From NCBI GenBank assembly GCA_960531495.1, contig OY482854.1, positions 8,041,259-8,105,258 of the forward strand: a stretch of DNA of 64,000 nucleotides. The letters are read 5' to 3'. Origin of the DNA: Zeus faber. Its lineage: Eukaryota > Chordata > Actinopteri > Zeiformes > Zeidae. Each line of letters opens with the position of its first letter. Position 1 is the stretch's first letter. The notes below the pieces were generated by a model that worked only from the letters and a program-made list of their open reading frames with translations, had not been told where the DNA came from and searched no databases. Of this stretch, positions 58,963 through 64,000 are shown piece by piece. A program made the position numbers and the translations under genes.

Positions 58963-59525
58963 CTGCTGGAAGGTAAATAACTGTCACATGATAGAAACAT
59001 CATCAACGTGCAACACATCCACTCCCTCGCTGTGAATGCTCCAGACAATCACCTTCTCTGTTCACACATGCCACTCAATCGGACATTACGCAGAGTTTGT
59101 ACTAGGGAGCTGGTTGTGTAAGGTCTGGTTAATGTCTGGTCCAACCGATTCGGAAATTTGCGTTCACAAATACATCACTTCAGGGTAATGTCCAGATAAG
59201 TTCAGCGTTGCAGCGCATGTGTGAAAGCAGCTTAAAAAGGATTAATTTTTCTTGACACATGGACTACTGCATTCAACTCTTAAGGAACACCAACAGGCAA
59301 ACTTCTTTCCATTATATTGATTTATTTTATCGTGCTAATCTACTTGAATAAATGAAATAATATTTAACATGAAAAAGGAAAATGATCAAATAAATGGTGA
59401 TGAAAATAAACAAGTGAATGCAGGATTTAAAGGTTTAGTGATAAAAATAAAGAAAGACTATAAGAAAACACAATTGTTTGGTTGAATATTAAATAAGTTC
59501 TATTAGGGTGTGAGCCACTGGAAAG
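58963..59525. other. Spacer, nothing recognised
   Basis: AT-rich with no coding or repeat signature that I can support. Confidence 0.5.
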
Positions 59526-60067
59526 TGTCACGGCCTCCAGCCTTGCCTCCAGCTATTATCCTTGAGCTTTTATGTGTTTGACTTTCTTTTGTGTCTCCTG
59601 CACCCCCCCTGTGTCTGTGTGTGTGTATGCTGGCGTGGACCTGGGTTCCCCTCCTCACTTCCCAGCTCTCTGCTCCACCAGCACACTTACAGGCAATGGG
59701 ATCATCATCTCTCTACTTAAACCCAGGCTCTTCACCCACTCATCACCAGATTGCTGTTTCACCTCTGTGGTACGACACACTAGCCAACCTACAGTACATC
59801 CAAGTCTCTTGTGATTCTCGTGTCCTGTATTGTCCTTCGCGAACTGTGTCTTGATTCGCCAGGATCACCCTCCTGCCTGCTGTCCTGCCCGCCTGTCTGC
59901 TGCCGCTTCACCACCACACTACCTGCCAGCTCCACACCTTCCGTTACACCCAGACCCTTTTCCCCTACTCTTTGTCCATGCCCAAATCTCATCCTCAAAA
60001 AACACTTTTTTCCCTTATGTTCTCTGAGGCCATGTCCTGCATTTGGGTCCCATCAGCGTTGCTAACA
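59526..60067 (+). repeat. Gypsy 5' LTR (TGTCA...TAACA)
   Basis: Begins TGTCACGGCCTCCAGCC and ends CATCAGCGTTGCTAACA, 542 bp. An ordinary AATAAA is not evident near the end, where CTCAAAAAACAC is seen. The sequence after the LTR (GAAAAATTTGGCCC) does not clearly match a primer tRNA. Confidence 0.7.
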
Positions 60068-60082
60068 GAAAAATTTGGCCCG

Positions 60083-61116
60083 CATGGAGCCAGCGAACAC
60101 GGACTGTCTCCACCAGGCTCTTGCCAAGCATGCGCTCTCGTGGGCCAGCACGACCAGGTTCTCTGTGACATGCTGTCGCTCCGGTACCGGTCTGCCAACT
60201 TCACTCGGATCCAAACCCAACTTGACGGCGTCTCCGCTCATCTCTCTCCGCCACTGGACACTCAGCTCAACCCCCCAGCTCCTGCACCCTTGCCAGCTCT
60301 GCTGCTCCCCTGTCCCGTGAGCTCCATATTCTTTCACTGGAGCTCTACACTTGGGATTTAGGCACCTTTAGCGCTTTTCTCATGCAATGTGCCCTGGTTT
60401 TTGGACAGCAGCCCCTCACCTAAAGCACAGATAAGTCTACGATGGCTTATGTAATTGGGTTAAATTAAAGGGCATGCTCTAGATTGGGCATCAGCAGAGA
60501 GGGACAGTCAGTCTGGCCTTAACTCCTCTTTTGATCATTTTGTTTTCATTGAGAAAGGTTTTGGAGCACCCTGTCCAAGGTAAAGATGTTGCTTAACGCC
60601 TCCTCTCAGTCTGTCAGGGTTCAAGCAGTGTAGCCGAATACGCGGCTACACATTTACGACTGTAGCTGCGGATTCGGGCTGGAACGATGAGGTGTTTCAG
60701 GGGATATAATCGAATGAGCTTAGTGAAATAGTCAAGCATGAGTTGCACGTGATGAGTCAAATAATGATTGCTTGATGCTTTCATTTCCCGGGCCACCAAA
60801 CTAGATAATGGCCTCGCTGAGCGGCTTAGGGAAAAGGCTAGTCGTCAACCACCTCTGTCCGTGGCTTGCTGCTTTCCCCCAGCTCTCATGAGAGCAGTTC
60901 AAGGCCCTTTCCCAGTCTCCAGTGCTTTCCCTAGCCCCAACATTCCACCTCTTCCGGGAAAGGAAACCATGCAGCTGAGTTGGACCTGCCTCTCCTCAGC
61001 TGAACATCACTGAAAAATGAAGGCTTGGGAGTGCCTTTTCTATGGCCTAGCCGGCCACTTGTTCGCCGCCTGTCCCCATCGCCAAAAGGAGAGGCTCACC
61101 AGTAACTGGGGGTTCT
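60083..61116 (+). pseudogene. Gypsy gag with broken zinc knuckle
   Basis: Gag begins MEPANTDCLHQALAKHA (60083) and in the next frame continues VGQHDQVLCDML. A Pro-rich stretch follows near 60270-60330. About 60360-60730 does not read clearly as Gag. Near 60780-60880 the frame resembles a Gag C-terminal region (FISRATKLDNGLAERLREKA). A knuckle-like CLFYGLAGHLFAACP at about 61033 keeps Cys, His and Cys but has Tyr in place of the second Cys. Frames are displaced several times. Confidence 0.6.
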
Positions 61117-61199
61117 GAGCCCAACTCCATAGCTGGGGGCGACGCTCTGCTGATCCATCCCCTGATCTATCAGGACTGCAGGCTGCACCATTGATCTCC

Positions 61200-61980
61200 T
61201 TCCCGGAGCTCCCTTACCATCCAGCCACCAGTTTAACCTGTCTCGTCCGGAGACAGAGGCCATAGAGAAATTCATCCGCGATTGGCTGCTGGAATCATCC
61301 GGTTGTCTCAATTCCCTGCAGGGTTTCTCTTTGTGGCCAGGAAGGACCACTCTCTTCGGCCTTGTATCAATTATCGTGGTCTTAAAGCCATCACTGTGAA
61401 GAATAAGTACCCCTTGCCCTTGATCAGCTCTGCCTTTGATGGAAGGCACCATCTTCTCCAAGCTGGATCTGCTGTCTTCCAGGCTCTGGTTAATGATGTG
61501 CTATGAGATCTCCTCAGCCAATCTGTCTTAGTCTACCTGGATCTTAGTCTTGATCTTCTCCAGCAAACTGGAAGAGCACATCATGCACGTCAGACAGGTG
61601 CTTCTGAGGCTCCTGGAAAACAAGCTCTTTGTTAAAGTAGAGAAGAGCAAGTTCCACATCGTAGGTACCTGTACATCATTGAGAATGAACAGGTGAGAAT
61701 GTACAGGTGAGAACTGAACCTGAAAAGATCCAGGCAGTGGCAGATTGGCCCAAGCCCTCGACAGTGTAGCAGCTCCAACAGTTCCTCGGCATCACCAACT
61801 TCTACTGACGGTTCAACAGGGACTGCAGCCGAGTGTCCACACCACTCATCCAACTTACATCTCCTGCTGTCCACTTCTCTATGGGCCCCGAGACTGAGGC
61901 GGCTTTCTCAGCGTTCACATCTGTACCCATCCTCAATCACCCTGACTCCTCATGGCAGTTCTTTGTGGAGGTTGGTTGTC
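61200..61980 (+). pseudogene. Gypsy reverse transcriptase, active site disrupted
   Basis: [20 protein letters not shown], then [19 protein letters not shown] and PLPLISSAF mark the RT fingers (61285-61440). FQALVNDVL follows a deletion that removed the LDLRNAYH box. The active-site area near 61530 reads [10 protein letters not shown], so YLDD is lost. Then come [19 protein letters not shown], a connection with QQFLGITNFY, stop and RFNRDCSRVSTPLIQLTS, and a final FSAFTSVPILNHPDSSWQFF. Stops and frameshifts show it is dead. Confidence 0.75.
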
Positions 61981-62060
61981 TTTTATACCAAAGAAAACAA
62001 CTGCAAGGTATGTTTCGCAAAAAATGCCTGAATTACATTGACATCTTTCTGTGTATGTTT

Positions 62061-62639
62061 ATATTCTGTTAATGATGTCCTGAAAAGTTGGCCAGCCACA
62101 GGGGGACAGGGTGAAGTTGAGGCTTGGAGTGAAAATAACAATTGAAAACACCTTGGAACACCTTGTGAGGTAAACAGAAGTGAGGTAATGTTTACTAAGT
62201 GTTGTGTGGCATTGCGCTGGGACACTTTAATCCCCATATCATTAGCATTCTCTCACATCACACTTGCATCATACTGTTTAAAAAACGGACAACTGAGGAT
62301 CTGTCAGACAAATTCTCAACTCGACACAACAGTGCGACTGCTCTGGGTTTTTAATGGCAAGGGAAAATATAATTATACACACACCACACATATTCAATTC
62401 ACAAGTATGGGAATAATTACCGGTTTCCAACAAGAGCTATATAGAGGGACAGACAGGTTATCTTTGGTGTTACTTTTTCTGGCTATAAATAATAAACAAC
62501 TTACACAGTTTAACAGGGTGAACCTGCAGGTTTTCCTCCCTTGGCTTGAAAAGGGCCCATGGTATTCATCTAAATGGACATGAACTGAAAAATTGCTTCA
62601 GAATTAAGCGTTAAGCATTATGAATACCGTTCTGGAAGG
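62061..62639. other. Spacer with an unrecognised 131-codon frame
   Basis: A plus-strand frame at 62188-62583 is open for 131 codons and includes AKEKY-like and LAINNKQLTQFN segments, but I recognise no family. Composition is ordinary for the region. It is most likely a chance frame. Confidence 0.35.
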
Positions 62640-62995
62640 CTTTGTCCGCAGACACGAGTTCAGGGAGGGAGATGGGGGTACCAACAGGGCGGATTATTTA
62701 TTATAATCAAACAACAAAAAGGATCGCTGGCCAAACGTGAACATAAAATAAAACTCAGCTCAGGGCCCGACAGTGTCCGTTCCACTGGTCACTGCAGGCT
62801 GGTCTGCAGGCTCTTGGCTCCTGCACCACGCGATCCTCACTGCAAGACAAACAACGCATAAAAAAACTCACCCAGCTGACTCAGACCAATCAGCGCCAGC
62901 GGGCTGATTAGGCTGATTGGGCTGATCGGGCTGATCGGGCAAAATCGGAACAGCTGAGGAAGCCAGGGCTGTAACCCGCAGACCCCAGCTTAACA
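62640..62995 (-). repeat. Probable solo LTR
   Basis: On the minus strand the block starts TGTTAAGCTGGGGTCTG at 62995 and ends near 62643 with CGTGTCTGCGGACA. A TTTATT word at 62696-62701, about 50 bases from the 3' end, is the complement of AATAAA, as in the other minus-strand LTRs here. A short tandem repeat with GGGCTGAT units is at 62900-62938. No internal element adjoins it, and I see no target-site duplication. Confidence 0.4.
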
Positions 62996-64000
62996 ATGCC
63001 TCCCCGTTTATCACGACCGTGAATAGGGTTATCCTACAACATTACTCCTAGGTTTCCTATCATGGCATGAAAAGTGTCCTTATGTCTGGAAGGGTATTCA
63101 TCCAACATGGACATTAACTTAAATCCAAGGTGTATCATTGCGATTCTGTAGAACTCATCTTGGATGTGAAGGACAGACGACAGTGAACGTACGTTGCCTC
63201 TAAAGGCCTCACAGGGCAAAACAAGACCATGTAATATTGTTTTGAGAGCAGAGTAAAATTCATCATCCATCTGTCTTTGATGCCTTTAATGCTGGAGACA
63301 CGTTGAGGATAAATCCAAATGAAGAATAGATGTTGAATTTTGACTATATGTACAATTTCAGGACTAACCTGAGCTCCACAGACTCTAAGCTTTGCCTACC
63401 ATTCATAGTTAGGGTTCTCCTACTGTTCCCTATTGTCCTGTAATCCTGGAAACTAGAACGGGAAAGAAAAGGCTATCAGTCCAAAAAGAAGCAGGGAACA
63501 TGTTCCCTGTAGGAAGTTAAATATTTTGAAAAGATCTAATTTTAAACATGGACTATTCATTTCTAAGTCCATTTTAGCAAGTGCAACTGTCATACAGCAA
63601 TAGTTTCACATGTGTTCTTTACTCTGCTGGCTCCTCTCTGTTCACCCAACCGTAGTGTCCCTGTCATTAACCATCAATCCAATTAAAGCTAATGGTATTG
63701 TAATATGTCTGACATCACTTATTTTTACTGGCGCTATCTGTCACATGGACTACAACTGGGATATGCACACATGGAAACGTTAACATTTGGACATGACGGA
63801 AAGAGAGATAACCAGAGTGGCCCACTAGCCCCCGTTAGTCAGGACTTCAACCCTTTCAAGTCATAGTATTAGTCATCTTTCTCAGATGAGAAACACATTT
63901 GGCAAATTTAACACTAAGGCTAAACACTGCCCTTAACGCCAGACTCAATTTAGAAGGCTATGAATATTTTATCCCAACCAATTAAGATCCAAGAGATAAC
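62996..64000. other. Spacer, nothing firmly recognised
   Basis: A minus-strand frame at 63270-63034 (78 codons, beginning MDDEFYSALKTIL) is the most protein-like item but has no family I know. The rest is ordinary AT-rich sequence to the window end. Confidence 0.45.

Larger units (their letters stand above)
59526..62060 (+). mobile_element. Ty3/gypsy retrotransposon, 5' LTR to RT-RNase H connection, 3' truncated
   Basis: A 5' LTR (59526-60067) is followed by gag starting at 60083 and then RT. Similarity ends near 61980, with no RNase H core, integrase or 3' LTR. The LTR family is shared with the solo LTR at 40786-41345, and the organisation mirrors the minus-strand element at 13862-15868. 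Confidence 0.75.

Noticed and set aside
62188-62583. 131-codon plus-strand frame as a host gene
   Set aside because: No recognisable domain, no splice context that I can support, ordinary composition; likely chance.
63034-63270. 78-codon minus-strand frame as a host exon
   Set aside because: Starts with Met and looks protein-like, but I recognise no family and see no supporting exon structure.

Overview
The window looks like intergenic or intronic DNA from a ray-finned fish (teleost). I find no intact host protein-coding gene, rRNA or tRNA gene. The evidence is the mix of mobile elements: Tc1-type transposon, L2/CR1-like and L1-like LINEs, Gmr1-like and other Ty3/gypsy elements, a DIRS/Ngaro-like tyrosine-recombinase element, tRNA-derived SINEs and a fish-type endogenous retrovirus. 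Long (TG)n/(CA)n microsatellites and AT-rich spacers add to this. The species cannot be named from the sequence alone.

Layout. 1-2.9 kb: AT-rich spacer with microsatellites. 3.1-3.6 kb: minus-strand LINE 3' end. 6.9-8.4 kb: minus-strand Tc1 transposon with another repeat nested in it. 10-10.7 kb: minus-strand L2/CR1-like LINE 3' end. 12.1-12.2 kb: long imperfect palindrome. 12.7-15.9 kb: two abutting minus-strand retroelements, a DIRS/Ngaro-like remnant and a gypsy element with its 5' LTR, gag start and RT. 20.0-20.3 kb: LINE endonuclease fragment joined to a short repeat. 20.46-32.61 kb: endogenous retrovirus. 34.1-40.4 kb: minus-strand L1-like LINE with a GC-rich 3' region, interrupted by an unidentified insert of about 0.95 kb. 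40.8-41.3 kb: solo gypsy LTR. 41.65-44.3 kb: Gmr1-like element with integrase upstream of RT. 44.5-44.85 kb: the other half of the 20-kb LINE endonuclease. 49.5-51.5 kb: second copy of the L1 3' region, inverted relative to the first. 51.5-52.3 kb: L1 endonuclease fragment. 52.8-53.5 kb: head-to-tail tRNA-derived SINE copies. 55.6-57.1 kb: plus-strand L1 ORF1 and ORF2 start. 58.7-58.96 kb: L1 3' tail with poly(A). 59.5-62.1 kb: plus-strand gypsy element. About 62.64-63.0 kb: probable solo LTR.

The most notable element is the retrovirus. The order is LTR, a 2.8-kb leader with internal repeats, gag (PPPY motif, one CCHC knuckle, Arg/Gly-rich tail), protease, a conserved-looking pro-RT linker, RNase H, integrase, two tandem immunoglobulin V-like domains, a Ser/Thr-rich stalk, envelope surface and transmembrane remnants, polypurine tract, and a 3' LTR that stops after U3. 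It is dead several times over: many frameshifts and stops, no reverse transcriptase, the third integrase catalytic residue changed from Glu to Lys, and most of the TM ectodomain missing. The Ig-like pair between integrase and the surface-protein remnant is the best candidate for something little described: a retroviral lineage whose envelope, or an accessory protein, carries duplicated Ig-like domains on a mucin-like stalk.

The other elements are independent insertions that do not act together, but repeated families lie in both orientations (L1 3' regions at 34-36 and 49-51 kb; the short repeat at 20 and 44 kb). This gives the region several possible inversion or ectopic-recombination partners.
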